In this document: positions 7,464 to 16,888 of the stretch, in pieces
How positions within the stretch are numbered: position 1 is the stretch's first letter
Layout of the letters: each line of letters opens with the position of its first letter
Source of the DNA: Bradyrhizobiaceae bacterium
GTDB taxonomy: Bacteria > Pseudomonadota > Alphaproteobacteria > Rhizobiales > Xanthobacteraceae
Reading direction: 5' to 3'
NCBI GenBank assembly: GCA_003105195.1
Contig: PQAH01000215.1
Coordinates: 1 to 64,000 of the forward strand
DNA: 64,000 nucleotides
The notes under the pieces: model-generated
The model's input: the letters and a program-made list of their open reading frames with translations, nothing else
Databases searched by the model: none
Told to the model about the DNA's origin: nothing
Made by a program: the position numbers and the translations under genes

Positions 7464-9770
7464 TCAGCGCCACCCCAGCTTCGCGGCGAGCCCGGCGAGC
7501 GCGCCCGCGAACGGGTGGAAGGTGAAGCGCACCGTGTGGCGGCCAGGCGGCACCGCGACGGCGCGGAACATGACGTTGGCCTTCAGGATCTCGACCGGCG
7601 CCCCGTCGAGGCGCGCGCGCCACCAGGGATGCCAGACGTCGTTGAGCAGCAGCACGCCGCCCGCCGGCGCATCGACCGCGACCGCGACCTCGGTGTTGGC
7701 GTAGCGCGTGAGCGTGGCCGCGCCGCCGCCGCCCGTCGGCGGGAGGCGTCCGGGCGGACGCTCGAGCAGCACGGTGCGGCGCGGGTCGACGTCGGGCCAG
7801 CCGGTCTCGACCAGGCTCGCGAAATCCGCGACCCGCCAGTCGGTCAGCAGCATCGCGCGCGGCAGGGCGCGCGGGTTCTCGTAGACATGGGCGTCCGGCG
7901 TGCGCGCGAGGCGCGTCAGGTCGCCGGCCGCGAGCACCACATCGATCTTCTCGACCGGCACGCCGGTCGCGACCAGGCGCACGCCGAGAAGGTCGGCGAA
8001 GGCCGAGCGATAGGACGGATAGAGGGACGAGAAGCCGCGCTGCTCGGGCGTGGCGACCGTGTCGCCGGCGCCCGTCGCGTCGACGAAGTCCCGGAGCCGC
8101 AGCGGGTTCTGCCCGAACACGTGGTCGAGGTCGTGCACCAAGGACAGGTTCGGCCAGTGATAGGCGATGCCGATCAGCTCGACGCGCGGGCGACCGGAGG
8201 ATTCCGCAAGACGCGACTTGATCAGCCGCACGGTCTCGTTGCGGGTGTCGGGTCGCAGCACCTCGTAGAGCGCGGGCGGCAGGCCGGTCGAGATGTTGGG
8301 CGCATTGTTCCAGGCGAGGTCGCCGGCCGTGAAGGCGGCGAGAAGCGCCGCGGCGGCGAGAGCCGAGACCCTCCGCGCGAGCCGGAGCGCGAGGATCGCG
8401 CCCGCCGCGAACACGGCCGCGGTGGCCACCGGCCCGAGGGCGAGGTCCGGCGTGACCACCACGGCGGCGAGGCCGACGGCGAACGCGACGAGCGCGCCGC
8501 CCGTGGCGATCTCGGCGGTGCGCTGGCGCCGCGTCGGCGCGGGCGCGGTGCCCGAGACGAAGCGGTGCACGCAATAGCCCGCGATCACGGCGAGGAGCGT
8601 CACCAGCACGAAGGTCGCGTCGGCGGGGCGGCGAAACAGCGCGACGCCGGGCATGAACTCGTACATGGCGCGGAAGGCGGGCGTGTACCAGCCGAGCGCG
8701 TAGAGCAGCACCAGCGCGGCCAGGACCGCGAACACGCGGATCTCCGCCGCGAAGGCGAGACGGCGGACGAGGCCCGCCACCAGCATGAGCGCGACCAGCG
8801 CGCCGGCATAGACCTGGCCCATGTTCTGGGCGAGGTAGAGGCCGGCCATGCCGAAGGCCTGGTTCCAGGCATAGCCGGGCGGCGCCCAATATTCGATCTC
8901 GGGGTCGGCGGCACCGAACAGGTCGGCGAACCAGAAGGTGAGCAGGTGCACGGGATGCAGCGAGCCGTGGCCCGCGCCCGTGTAGTCGATCTCGGGCCGG
9001 TTCGACTCGCCCGCCAGCAGCAGCGTCAGCACCACCGGCATGCTCGCGATGAGCGCGCCCGCGACCGCGCCCGCCGCGAGCGGCGCGAGGCTCGCGCGCA
9101 GGCGCGCCGGGCGGCCCGCGCCCGAGAGCCAGTGCGCCAGCACGAAGCCCACCAGCACGTAGAGCGAGAGGAGCGCGACCTGATCGCGGCCGATCGCGAG
9201 CAGGCCCGCGACCGCCCCCGCAGCCGCGCCGTCTTTCCAGGAGCGGCGGTCGAGCGCCCGCGTCAGGAAGAAGACCGCGAGCGGCAGCCAGCTCACGCTC
9301 TCGACCTGGCCGGTGTGCTGCAGCCGCGACGCGCAGGCCCCGCCGAACGCGAAGGCGAGCGCCGCGACCAGGGCGCCGGCCGCGTGCCAGCCCCGGTCGC
9401 GGAATATCAATATGACCCCGAGGCCGCCGATGAAGAGATGCGCGAAGGTGACCGCGTCGGCGGCGCGGAAGCCCGGGTTCGGATCGAGCCAGGCGAGCAG
9501 CACATGCAGCGGCGAGAAGACCAGCGACTGCGGGTCGGCGATCTGCGGCCAGCCCGCGAAGACGTTGGGCGTCCAGAACGGCGATTGCCCCTTGGCGAAG
9601 GCATTGGCCATGAACTGGAGCTGCGGCCAGAACTGGGACTTGGCGTCCCAGGGAATCGTCACGGCGCCCGAGAGCCAGGGCCAGGCCGGCAGCAGGAAGG
9701 CGAGGGCGAAGATCGCCAGCGTCGCGGCGAGCGGCGGGTCGCGGCGCGGCTCTCGGTTCTCGAGCGGCAT
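7464..9770 (-). CDS. YfhO-like GT-C type membrane protein
   Basis: A 768-residue polytopic membrane protein. The first 500 residues hold about a dozen hydrophobic helices, and the N-terminal periplasmic loop has the pattern seen in YfhO and related GT-C proteins (IPWDAKSQFWPQLQFMANAFAKGQ, split here by the first loop). The C-terminal 250 residues form a soluble extracytoplasmic domain ending with a short amphipathic stretch. YfhO-family proteins in Gram-positive bacteria glycosylate lipoteichoic acid; in this Gram-negative setting the substrate is unknown, probably an undecaprenyl- or lipid-linked glycan. It is transcribed divergently from the polysaccharide deacetylase gene. Confidence 0.78.
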   Translation of the reverse strand: MPLENREPRRDPPLAATLAIFALAFLLPAWPWLSGAVTIPWDAKSQFWPQLQFMANAFAKGQSPFWTPNVFAGWPQIADPQSLVFSPLHVLLAWLDPNPGFRAADAVTFAHLFIGGLGVILIFRDRGWHAAGALVAALAFAFGGACASRLQHTGQVESVSWLPLAVFFLTRALDRRSWKDGAAAGAVAGLLAIGRDQVALLSLYVLVGFVLAHWLSGAGRPARLRASLAPLAAGAVAGALIASMPVVLTLLLAGESNRPEIDYTGAGHGSLHPVHLLTFWFADLFGAADPEIEYWAPPGYAWNQAFGMAGLYLAQNMGQVYAGALVALMLVAGLVRRLAFAAEIRVFAVLAALVLLYALGWYTPAFRAMYEFMPGVALFRRPADATFVLVTLLAVIAGYCVHRFVSGTAPAPTRRQRTAEIATGGALVAFAVGLAAVVVTPDLALGPVATAAVFAAGAILALRLARRVSALAAAALLAAFTAGDLAWNNAPNISTGLPPALYEVLRPDTRNETVRLIKSRLAESSGRPRVELIGIAYHWPNLSLVHDLDHVFGQNPLRLRDFVDATGAGDTVATPEQRGFSSLYPSYRSAFADLLGVRLVATGVPVEKIDVVLAAGDLTRLARTPDAHVYENPRALPRAMLLTDWRVADFASLVETGWPDVDPRRTVLLERPPGRLPPTGGGGAATLTRYANTEVAVAVDAPAGGVLLLNDVWHPWWRARLDGAPVEILKANVMFRAVAVPPGRHTVRFTFHPFAGALAGLAAKLGWR

Positions 9771-9877
9771 GTCTTCGCGATGGGCGAGGTGCGGGGACGC
9801 CGAGCATACACGGGTTCTGGCCCGTGTGGATCGGTTCGCGCGGCCGCCCTATCATGGCGCACCTGTGGAGGACACCC

Positions 9878-10768
9878 ATGATCCCGCGCGACCGCTGCGA
9901 CTACTCGGCCATCGTCGATCGGGAGCCGTTGCGGCTGCCCGGAAATGCGCGGCTGGTGTTCTGGACCATCGTCAATCTCGAGGTGTGGGACATCGGCCGG
10001 GCGATGCCGCGGCAGGTGCTGCCCCCTCCGACCGGCGCCGCGCTGCTGCCGGACGTGCCGCACTGGAGCTGGCACGAATACGGCATGCGGGTCGGGGTGT
10101 GGCGCTTCTTCGACCTGTTCGCGCGGCTCGCCCTCAGGCCGACGCTCTCGATCAATGCGCGCGTCACCGAGGACTACGCCCGCGTCGCCGAGGAGGCGCG
10201 GAGCGCCGGCTGGGAGTTCATGGGGCACGCCTACGACCAGGGCCCGATCCACCGCATCGAGGACCAGGCCGGCATGATCATGCGCTCCATGGACATCCTG
10301 GAACGCTTCACGGGCCGGCGCCCGGTCGGCTGGCTCGGCCCCGGCCTGACCCAGACCCATGAGACGCCGGACCTGCTGACGGCGGCGGGCGTGAAATACA
10401 TCGGCGACTGGGTCCACGACGACGAGCCGAGCGTCATCCGCACCGCCAACGGCCCGCTGGTGACCCTGCCCTACACGGTGGAGCTCAACGACATCACGAT
10501 GATGATCGTGCAGCACCACGAGAGCGCGCAGCTGCTCGCGCGCGCGATCGACCAGTTCGACCGGCTCTACGCGGAAGGCGCGCAGCGGCCCAAGATCATG
10601 GCGCTCGCGATCCATCCCTACATCTCGGGCCAGCCGCACCGGATCAAGTATCTGGAGGCGATCTACGACTACGCGGCGCGCCACGAAGGCGTGCTGCACT
10701 GGAACGGCGCCGAGATCCTCGACTGGTACCTCGGGCAGCGCGGGGGGACGCTGAAGGCCGCGGAGTAG
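9878..10768 (+). CDS. Polysaccharide deacetylase family protein
   Basis: A 296-residue NodB-homology protein of the long 'PuuE / HP0310-like' branch. The start at 9878 has a GGAGGA ribosome site seven bases upstream; in-frame ATGs at 9824 and 9854 lack one. Seen features are the GHAYDQGPIH stretch near residue 110, whose histidines correspond to the H-x3-4-H metal site, a PVGWLGPG segment replacing the RxPxG motif, and a terminal HPYISGQPHR segment. Members hydrolyse C-N bonds of acetylated sugars or cyclic amides such as allantoin. The classical TFDDG motif is absent, so activity on peptidoglycan-like glycans cannot be assumed. No signal peptide is seen, so it is probably cytoplasmic. Confidence 0.8.
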   Translation: MIPRDRCDYSAIVDREPLRLPGNARLVFWTIVNLEVWDIGRAMPRQVLPPPTGAALLPDVPHWSWHEYGMRVGVWRFFDLFARLALRPTLSINARVTEDYARVAEEARSAGWEFMGHAYDQGPIHRIEDQAGMIMRSMDILERFTGRRPVGWLGPGLTQTHETPDLLTAAGVKYIGDWVHDDEPSVIRTANGPLVTLPYTVELNDITMMIVQHHESAQLLARAIDQFDRLYAEGAQRPKIMALAIHPYISGQPHRIKYLEAIYDYAARHEGVLHWNGAEILDWYLGQRGGTLKAAE

Positions 10769-10784
10769 CAAAGCTGCGCAGGGC

Positions 10785-11168
10785 TCACCGGTCGTACTCG
10801 CGATCCAGCCGCGCGATCAGCTCCTCTCCGGTCTCCCGGTCGACCCTGCGCAGGAGAGCATCGACCTTCGCCTCGACGCGTTCCGCGCTCTCGCGCGACT
10901 GGGGCGAGCCGACATAGAGCAGCAGCGCGAGGCCGCCGACCTGCCAGAGCAGCTGCAGGAACTCCGACTGCCAGTTCTCCAGCGTGTCGCGCAGCATCTG
11001 GATCGCGTAGTCGCCGACCGCGATCGGCGCGCCAAGGGCGGCCTGCTCGTTGACATAGGCGAACCAGCCGAACAGCCAGTGGCCGACAAGGCTGATCAGG
11101 AAGAAGCCCAGGGTGACCCAGCCATAGGCATAGCGCTTCCACGCCGGGTCCTTCCGACCACGCGCCAT
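10785..11168 (-). CDS. DUF6766 family membrane protein
   Basis: A 127-residue protein that I recall as DUF6766, with the family pattern YGWVTLGFFLISLVGHWLFG near the N-terminus. Two hydrophobic helices lie at about residues 17-37 and 70-87, and a charged C-terminal tail (RVEAKVDALLRRVDRETGEEL) probably forms a helix in the cytosol. Function is unknown. It converges on the deacetylase gene 17 bases away. A CRP-like palindrome lies about 80 bases upstream of its ATG. Confidence 0.7.
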   Translation of the reverse strand: MARGRKDPAWKRYAYGWVTLGFFLISLVGHWLFGWFAYVNEQAALGAPIAVGDYAIQMLRDTLENWQSEFLQLLWQVGGLALLLYVGSPQSRESAERVEAKVDALLRRVDRETGEELIARLDREYDR

Positions 11169-11247
11169 CTCGTCATCCCGTCGTTCGGTTCATTCGAGCC
11201 TCTCTCAACGCGTTCGACCGCGCGCGGGTTGCCGCCGCGACCGATCT

Positions 11248-11263
11248 TGTGATCGCGATCACG
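11248..11263. promoter_or_regulatory. CRP/FNR-type palindrome
   Basis: The sequence reads TGTGA-TCGCGA-TCACG, a near-perfect match to the CRP consensus TGTGA-N6-TCACA, within a 14-base perfect palindrome GTGATCGCGATCAC. It is about 80 bases upstream of the DUF6766 start on the minus strand. No matching -35/-10 pair was obvious, so the regulated gene is inferred only from proximity. Confidence 0.4.
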
Positions 11264-11449
11264 CATCGTCGCTCTCGCAACGCGTGGCCGCGATTGCGCG
11301 GCCGAAAGGGACGCTGCGGGGACGCCCTCCCCGACCTGCCGGGGCGACGGTGACGGCACGTCGGCGCAAAGCGGCCGCCGTGCCGCCGCCGGTCCTCGAC
11401 CCGGCCGGCGCGCCTCCGGCTCGCCCGCCATCGACAAAGGAGACCGACC

Positions 11450-11723
11450 ATGACTGCCCCCGTTCCGGCCTGCTCGCGCTCGCCGGCATCCTGACGGCCC
11501 TCGCGATCGCCGGCGGCGTCGCCGAGGCTGCGCCGAACCGCGGCGCCGCCACGACGTGCGCCCCGCCCCCGCGGTGCGGCGCGACTACCGCCAGGCCGAT
11601 CCGGCGGCGGGGCGCGTGCGCGCGACGCCGGGCACGCCGGGGCCGGAGCAGAAGGTCGTGCGCGACCGTCGCCCGAGGATCGCGGCGCGTTCGCGCGGGA
11701 GCGTGAGGCAGCGCGACCGGTGA
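11450..11723 (+). pseudogene. Possible frame-disrupted small exported protein
   Basis: The stretch 11169-11841 has no intact gene but holds what looks like a broken one. An ATG at 11450 follows an excellent AAAGGAG seven bases upstream, yet its frame stops after 14 codons. A +1 shift in the CCCCC run just after the ATG would open a typical signal peptide, SGLLALAGILTALAIAGG followed by AEAAP. A second shift near 11560 would continue into RRDYRQADPAAGRVRATPG and stop at 11723. Strong ribosome site, signal peptide and plausible tail in three frames suggest either a decayed gene or sequence errors in C-rich runs. The rest of the interval shows only the CRP-like site and the ilvD upstream region. 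Confidence 0.35.
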
Positions 11724-11841
11724 GCCGCCGAGCGAGGCTTTCGCAGGGTGAAGCCCGGCGGACTATCCCGCCCGGCCGCGATGCCGTACATAACGCGCCG
11801 GTCCGGAGGCTCTCCGGATCGGCGTTCTCGTCTCTTGCGAC

Positions 11842-13551
11842 ATGGAGCACCCCGTGGCGACCGGCCTGCGAAAAGGTCTCACCTCCTACGGCGATCCCGG
11901 CTTCTCGCTGTTCCTGCGCAAGGCCTTCATCAAGGCCAAGGGCTATTCGGACGACGCCCTCGACCGGCCGATCATCGGCGTCACGGACACCTATTCGGAC
12001 TTCAACCCGTGCCACGGCAACGTGCCGGCGCTGATCGAGGCCGTGAAGCGCGGCGTGATGCTGGCGGGCGGCCTGCCGATGGAGTTCCCGACGATCTCGA
12101 TCCACGAGAGCTTCTCGGCGCCGACCTCGATGTACCTGCGCAACCTGATGTCGCTCGACACCGAGGAGATGATCCGCGCGCAGCCGATGGATTCGGTGGT
12201 GCTGATCGGCGGGTGCGACAAGACCCTGCCGGCACAGGTCATGGCGGCGGCGAGCGCCGACCTGCCCGCGATCGTGCTGCCGACCGGGCCCATGGTGGTC
12301 GGGCATCATCGCGGCGAGGTGCTGGGGGCGTGCACCGACTGCCGCCGGCTCTGGGCCCAGCACCGCGCCGGGGCGCTGAGCGAGAGCGAGATCGAGACCG
12401 TCAGCGGACGGCTCGCGCCCTCGGTCGGCACCTGCATGGTGATGGGCACGGCGAGCACCATGGCCTGCGTGGTCGAGGCGCTGGGGCTCTCGCTGCCGGG
12501 CGCCTCGACGATTCCGGCGACCCATGCGGAGCGCATCCGCTGCGCGGAGGCGACCGGCCGGCGGGCGGTGGCGCTCGCCAAGAGCGGGCCGCGGCCGAGC
12601 GAGCTGGTCACGCCGGCCGCACTGCGCAATGCGCTCACCGTGCTGCAGGCGATCGGCGGCTCGACCAACGGCATCGTGCATCTCGCGGCGATCGCCGGGC
12701 GGCTCGGCATCCGGCTCGACCTCGACGCCTTCGACGCGCTCTCGCGCGAGGTGCCGGTGCTGATCGACCTCAAGCCCTCGGGCGACCACTACATGGAGCA
12801 CTTCCACCACGCGGGCGGGCTGCCGCGGCTGATGAGGGAGATCGCCGACCTGCTCGACCTCGACGCGCGCAGCGTGATCGGCACGCTCCACGACCACGTG
12901 GCGAGGGCCGAGGAGGTGCCGGGGCAGACCGTGATCCGCTCGCGCGACTACCCGGTCAATCCGCAGGGCGCGATGTGCGTGCTGCGCGGCAACCTCGCGC
13001 CGCAGGGCGCGATCATCAAGCAGTCGGCCGCCTCGCCCAAGCTGATGACCCACGAGGGTCGCGCGGTGGTGTTCGACTCGATCGAGGACATGACGGCGCG
13101 CATGGACGATCCGGCCCTCGACGTGCACGCCGACGACGTGCTGGTGCTGCGCAATGCCGGGCCGAAGGGCGCGCCCGGGATGCCGGAGGCCGGCTACCTG
13201 CCGATTCCGAAGAAGCTCGCCCAGGCCGGCATCAAGGACATGGTGCGGATCTCGGACGCGCGCATGAGCGGCACCGCCTTCGGCACCATCGTGCTGCATG
13301 TGACGCCGGAAGCCGCCGTCGGCGGCCCGCTCGCCCTGGTCGCGACCGGCGACCGCATCCGCCTCGACGTCGGCGCGCGCAGCCTGGAGCTCATGGTGGA
13401 GGACGCCGAGCTCGCGCGCCGCCGCCGGGCCTGGACGCCGCCGGCGCCCCATGCCGGCTCCGAGCGCGGCTATGCACGGCTGTTCCGCGAGACCGTGCTG
13501 CAGGCCGACGAGGGCTGCGATTTCGATTTCATGCGCAAGACGACGAGGTAG
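11842..13551 (+). CDS. IlvD/Edd family dehydratase (sugar-acid or dihydroxy-acid)
   Basis: A 569-residue Fe-S dehydratase of the IlvD/Edd family. The three cluster cysteines are visible: Cys57 in NPCHGN, Cys125 in GGCDKTLPA (next to Lys127) and Cys198 in GTCMVMGTASTM. The C-terminal RISDARMSGTAFGTIVLH segment carries the catalytic serine region. Family members dehydrate dihydroxy acids in valine/isoleucine synthesis or sugar acids such as arabinonate, xylonate and galactonate. The gene is followed by a Gfo/Idh/MocA oxidoreductase and a GntR regulator, a context that favours sugar-acid catabolism over amino-acid synthesis. The exact substrate cannot be assigned. Confidence 0.88.
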   Translation: MEHPVATGLRKGLTSYGDPGFSLFLRKAFIKAKGYSDDALDRPIIGVTDTYSDFNPCHGNVPALIEAVKRGVMLAGGLPMEFPTISIHESFSAPTSMYLRNLMSLDTEEMIRAQPMDSVVLIGGCDKTLPAQVMAAASADLPAIVLPTGPMVVGHHRGEVLGACTDCRRLWAQHRAGALSESEIETVSGRLAPSVGTCMVMGTASTMACVVEALGLSLPGASTIPATHAERIRCAEATGRRAVALAKSGPRPSELVTPAALRNALTVLQAIGGSTNGIVHLAAIAGRLGIRLDLDAFDALSREVPVLIDLKPSGDHYMEHFHHAGGLPRLMREIADLLDLDARSVIGTLHDHVARAEEVPGQTVIRSRDYPVNPQGAMCVLRGNLAPQGAIIKQSAASPKLMTHEGRAVVFDSIEDMTARMDDPALDVHADDVLVLRNAGPKGAPGMPEAGYLPIPKKLAQAGIKDMVRISDARMSGTAFGTIVLHVTPEAAVGGPLALVATGDRIRLDVGARSLELMVEDAELARRRRAWTPPAPHAGSERGYARLFRETVLQADEGCDFDFMRKTTR

Positions 13552-13603
13552 GACGCATGCCCCGCAACTGGCAGGGTACGCAAAGGGTGGAGCGAGCGAT
13601 CCG

Positions 13604-14623
13604 ATGATCGATGCGGCCATTGTGGGCCTCGGGCGGTGGGGGCAGTCGATCGTCAATGCGGTGCAGGGCAAGAGCCGCCTGCGATTCGTCCGCGGCGTGA
13701 CCAAGGAGCCGGAGCTCGCGCGCGCGCTCGCGACGCGGCACGGCTTCGCGCTTTCGAGCGAATTCGCCGAAGCGGTCGCGGACCCGGCCGTGCGGGCCGT
13801 GGTGCTGGCGACGCCGCATTCGCTGCACGTGGACCAGGTGATCGCGGTGGCGCGGGCCGGCAAGCCGGTGTGGTGCGAGAAGCCGCTCGCGCTCACGCAT
13901 GCGCAGGCCGCGCGGGCGGTCGCGGCCTGCGAGGCCGCCGGCGTCCCGCTCGCGGTCGGACAGAACAAGCGGTTCTTTCCCGCCATGCTGGAGCTCGCGC
14001 GCCTGGTCGCGGCGGGCGAGATCGGCGAGGTCATGCATGTGGAGGGACACTTCAGCAACGAGCACTCGACGCGCGTCGCCGGCGGCTGGCGCGACGACCC
14101 GGCCGAGACGCCGGGCGCCGGCATGACCGGCGCGGGGCTGCACGTGCTCGACTCGATGATCGACCTCGCGGGGCCGGCGCGCGCGGTGCACGCGAAGCTG
14201 TTCGGCGCCAAGCCGCCGCCGGATCCGCGCGACGCGGTCGCCGTGCTGGTCGAGTTCGCGAGCGGGGCGACCGGCACCATGGCGACGGTTCGCGCCGCGC
14301 CGATGGTCTGGCACATGCACGTCTTCGGCACCCGGGGCCGCGCGGAGGTCACCGGCGAGACGACGCTCACGCTCGCGCGCATCGGCGAGGCGCCGCACAC
14401 GCGGACCTTCGCGCCCGCGGATTCGCTCTTCCTCCTCGCCGAGGCCTTCGCCGACGCGATCGAGGGCCGCCGGCCGTTCCCGGTCACGCCGCCTGCGATG
14501 CTCGCGACCGTCGCGGCGTTCGAGGCCGTGATCGCGTCGCTCGCGACGGGCGGCCCGGTCGCGGTCTCTGCGCACGACGCACCGGCAGGGCCGCTGCGCC
14601 AGGCGAGCGCTGCGGTGCCATGA
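13604..14623 (+). CDS. Gfo/Idh/MocA family NAD(P)-dependent oxidoreductase
   Basis: A 339-residue oxidoreductase. The N-terminal Rossmann fold begins at residue 2 with AAIVGLGRWGQSIVNAV, a G-x-G-x-x-G variant, and the EKPLALTHAQA motif near residue 90 holds the catalytic lysine of the family. The C-terminal alpha/beta domain includes GAGMTGAGLHVLD. ATG 13604 is chosen because the fold starts directly there; the longer upstream frame overlaps the dehydratase gene. The stop overlaps the ATG of the GntR gene (ATGA). It probably oxidises a sugar or inositol-like substrate feeding the adjacent dehydratase. Confidence 0.87.
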   Translation: MIDAAIVGLGRWGQSIVNAVQGKSRLRFVRGVTKEPELARALATRHGFALSSEFAEAVADPAVRAVVLATPHSLHVDQVIAVARAGKPVWCEKPLALTHAQAARAVAACEAAGVPLAVGQNKRFFPAMLELARLVAAGEIGEVMHVEGHFSNEHSTRVAGGWRDDPAETPGAGMTGAGLHVLDSMIDLAGPARAVHAKLFGAKPPPDPRDAVAVLVEFASGATGTMATVRAAPMVWHMHVFGTRGRAEVTGETTLTLARIGEAPHTRTFAPADSLFLLAEAFADAIEGRRPFPVTPPAMLATVAAFEAVIASLATGGPVAVSAHDAPAGPLRQASAAVP

Positions 14624-15372
14624 TGCGGCGCAAGGCGACGAGGCTTCCCCGCTACCGGGCGATCGCGGCCAAGCTGCAGGCCGACATCGGCGAGGGGCGC
14701 TATCCGGTCGGCAGCCTGCTGCCGCCGGAGCTGAAGCTGTGCAAGACCTTCCGCGCCAGCCGCCACACCATGCGCGAGGCGCTGCGCGTGATCACCGAGC
14801 AGGGCCTGATCAGCCGGCGCGCGGGCGCGGGCTCGGTGGTCACGGCCGCGACCCAGCCGACGGTGTTCACCCACACGGTCGGCTCGCTCGCCCAGTGGAT
14901 GCGCTATCCGGCCGGCACCTATCGCGAGACCGTCTCGGCCGGCGAGATCGTGGCGGACAAGCGGCTCGCCGCGCTGATCAAGTGCGAGCCGGGAACGCGC
15001 TGGTTCCGCATCCTCTCGGTGCGCCGCTCGGACCGGCACCCGGAGCCGCTCGCCTGGACCGAGATCTACGTGCTGCCGAAATACGCCGCGGTGATCCGCC
15101 AGAAGAACCATCCGCACACCTCGGTGCACCAGCAGGTCGAGAAGATGTTCGGCGAGACCGTGGAGCGCGCGCAGCTCGAGGTGTTCGCGACGCGCATCTC
15201 GGCGAAGCTCGCCCGCGTCCTCAAGGTGCGGCCCGGCACCGCCGCGCTCACCATGGTGCGCCGCTACTGGGGCGGCAGGAGCGGCCACTTCGAGACCACC
15301 GTCGTGACCCATCCGGAAGGCCGCTACACCTACTCGCTGGAGCTGACCCGGCAGCTGAAGTCGCTGAAGTGA
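14620..15372 (+). CDS. GntR family transcriptional regulator with UTRA domain
   Basis: A 250-residue regulator. The winged helix-turn-helix lies at about residues 8-78 (RYRAIAAKLQADIGEGRYP, then SRHTMREALRVITEQGLI) and the remaining residues form a UTRA effector-binding domain of the HutC subfamily. Such proteins repress transport and catabolic genes until a small ligand binds. Its coupled position behind the dehydratase and oxidoreductase genes suggests that it senses a sugar acid of this pathway and controls the three-gene operon. Confidence 0.85.
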   Translation: MMRRKATRLPRYRAIAAKLQADIGEGRYPVGSLLPPELKLCKTFRASRHTMREALRVITEQGLISRRAGAGSVVTAATQPTVFTHTVGSLAQWMRYPAGTYRETVSAGEIVADKRLAALIKCEPGTRWFRILSVRRSDRHPEPLAWTEIYVLPKYAAVIRQKNHPHTSVHQQVEKMFGETVERAQLEVFATRISAKLARVLKVRPGTAALTMVRRYWGGRSGHFETTVVTHPEGRYTYSLELTRQLKSLK

Positions 15373-15383
15373 GAATGGTAGGC

Positions 15384-15409
15384 CGGGTTGGCGCGCAGCG
15401 CGTAACCCG
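15384..15409. terminator. Hairpin between convergent gntR-type and otsA genes
   Basis: GGGTT (15385-15389) pairs with AACCC (15404-15408), with an additional GCGC/GCGC inner pairing, giving a stable stem-loop in the 112-base gap between convergent genes. The surrounding 'GGCCGGGTTGG...GTAACCCGTCG' resembles another common rhizobial intergenic repeat. No T-run follows on either side, so the terminator role is inferred from position. Confidence 0.4.
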
Positions 15410-15484
15410 TCGATTCGCCCTGGGGCGAACCCGGCGGCGGGTCACGGCGTCGCGCGCCTGACCCGCCCTTCGGTTCATCGGGGC

Positions 15485-16888
15485 TCACGCGCCCGAGAGG
15501 GCGGCGGGGCGCATGTCGGCGCGGTTGGCGGTGAGCGACTCGACGAAGCGACGGGCCCAGTCGCGCACCGTGTTGCGGCGCAGCGTCTCCATCATGGCGC
15601 GCCAGCGGTCGGTGCGCTCCGGCAGCGGCATCTCGAGGGCGCGGATGATCGCCTGGGCGACGCCGCCGACGTCGAAGGGATTGACCAGCAGCGCGGACTC
15701 GAGCTCGTTGGCGGCGCCGGCGAACTGGGAGAGCACCAGCACGCCCGGATCCTCGGGGCGCTGCGCCGCCACGTATTCCTTGGCGACCAGGTTCATGCCG
15801 TCGCGCAGCGGCGTCACCAGGCCGACGCGGGCGTGGCGGAAGAAGCCCGCCAGCGTGTTGCGGTTGAAGCTGCGATTGACGTAGCGGATCGGCGTCCAGT
15901 CGTAGTCGGCGTAGCGGCCGTTGATATGGCCGGCGGCCGCGTCGAGCTCGGCGCGCAGCTCGCGATACTGCTTCACGTCGGTGCGGCTCAGCGTCGCGAC
16001 CTGGAGGAAGGTGCAGCGGTTGCGCCATTCGGGATGCTGGCCGAGCAGGTTCTCGATGGCGCGGAAGCGGAACGGCAGGCCCTTGCTGTAGTCGAGCCGG
16101 TCGACACCGATGACCAGGGGGCGCTCGCCGAGGCTGCGGATGAGACGGCGGGTCGCCGACTGGCCCACCGCCACCGCGGCGGTGCGCGCGAAGTCGTCCG
16201 GATCGATCCCGATCGGGAACACGCCGGCCTTGAACAGGCGCGAGTCGAGCGCGAGCCTCGCGCCCTGCCTGGAGGCGCCGAGCTCGCGTACCATGTAGTC
16301 CGAGAAGTGGTCCGCGTCGTCGGCGGTCTGGAAGCCGACCACGTCGTAGGCCGACAGCGTGCCGAAGATCTGGCGATGGTCCGGCAAGGTGCGCATCACG
16401 GCGCGCGGCGGCAGCGGCGTGTGCAGGAAGAAGCCGATGCGCTGGGTGACGCCGCGGCGGCGCAGCGCGGCGCCGAGCGGGATCAGGTGATAGTCGTGCA
16501 CCCAGACGATGTCGCCGGGCTCGATCAGGCGCGCGAGATGCGCCGCGAACTGCTCGTTGACGCGCAGATAGCCCGCGAGCGAATCGCGGCTGAACTCGAT
16601 CAGGCCGGTGCGGTAGTGCAGCAGCGGCCACAGCGTCGCGTTGGAGAAGCCCGCATAGTACTCGGCATAATCCTTGCGCCCGAGGCCGACGGTGGCGAAG
16701 GCGATGTTGCCCTGGGTCTGCAGGCTCGGCGCCTGCGGGGTCTGGTCCACGGTCTCGCCCGACCAGCCGAACCAGACGCCGCCGGTGGCGCGCAGGATCT
16801 CGTAGACCCCGACCGCGAGCCCGCCGGGCGCGGCTTTTCCCTCCTCGATCGGACCGATGCGATTGGATACGACGATGATACGAGACAC
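15485..16888 (-). CDS. otsA: Alpha,alpha-trehalose-phosphate synthase (UDP-forming)
   Basis: A 467-residue GT20 enzyme that makes trehalose-6-phosphate from UDP-glucose and glucose-6-phosphate, giving osmotic and desiccation protection. The GTG at 16888 is chosen because an AGGGAGG ribosome site lies five bases upstream and the protein then starts as the family does ([12 protein letters not shown]). GGLAVG at 22-27 binds glucose-6-phosphate, WVHDYHL at 129-135 is in the acceptor site, and [16 protein letters not shown] plus [14 protein letters not shown] form the donor site. A longer in-frame extension upstream lacks a ribosome site. No phosphatase gene otsB is adjacent. Confidence 0.93.
   Translation of the reverse strand: MSRIIVVSNRIGPIEEGKAAPGGLAVGVYEILRATGGVWFGWSGETVDQTPQAPSLQTQGNIAFATVGLGRKDYAEYYAGFSNATLWPLLHYRTGLIEFSRDSLAGYLRVNEQFAAHLARLIEPGDIVWVHDYHLIPLGAALRRRGVTQRIGFFLHTPLPPRAVMRTLPDHRQIFGTLSAYDVVGFQTADDADHFSDYMVRELGASRQGARLALDSRLFKAGVFPIGIDPDDFARTAAVAVGQSATRRLIRSLGERPLVIGVDRLDYSKGLPFRFRAIENLLGQHPEWRNRCTFLQVATLSRTDVKQYRELRAELDAAAGHINGRYADYDWTPIRYVNRSFNRNTLAGFFRHARVGLVTPLRDGMNLVAKEYVAAQRPEDPGVLVLSQFAGAANELESALLVNPFDVGGVAQAIIRALEMPLPERTDRWRAMMETLRRNTVRDWARRFVESLTANRADMRPAALSGA

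Noticed and set aside
11173..15312. Very long minus-strand open frame (about 1379 codons) opposite the dehydratase operon
   Set aside because: Its translation is rich in Arg, Ala and His with no domain, and it exactly shadows three well-supported plus-strand genes. High third-position GC produces such frames.
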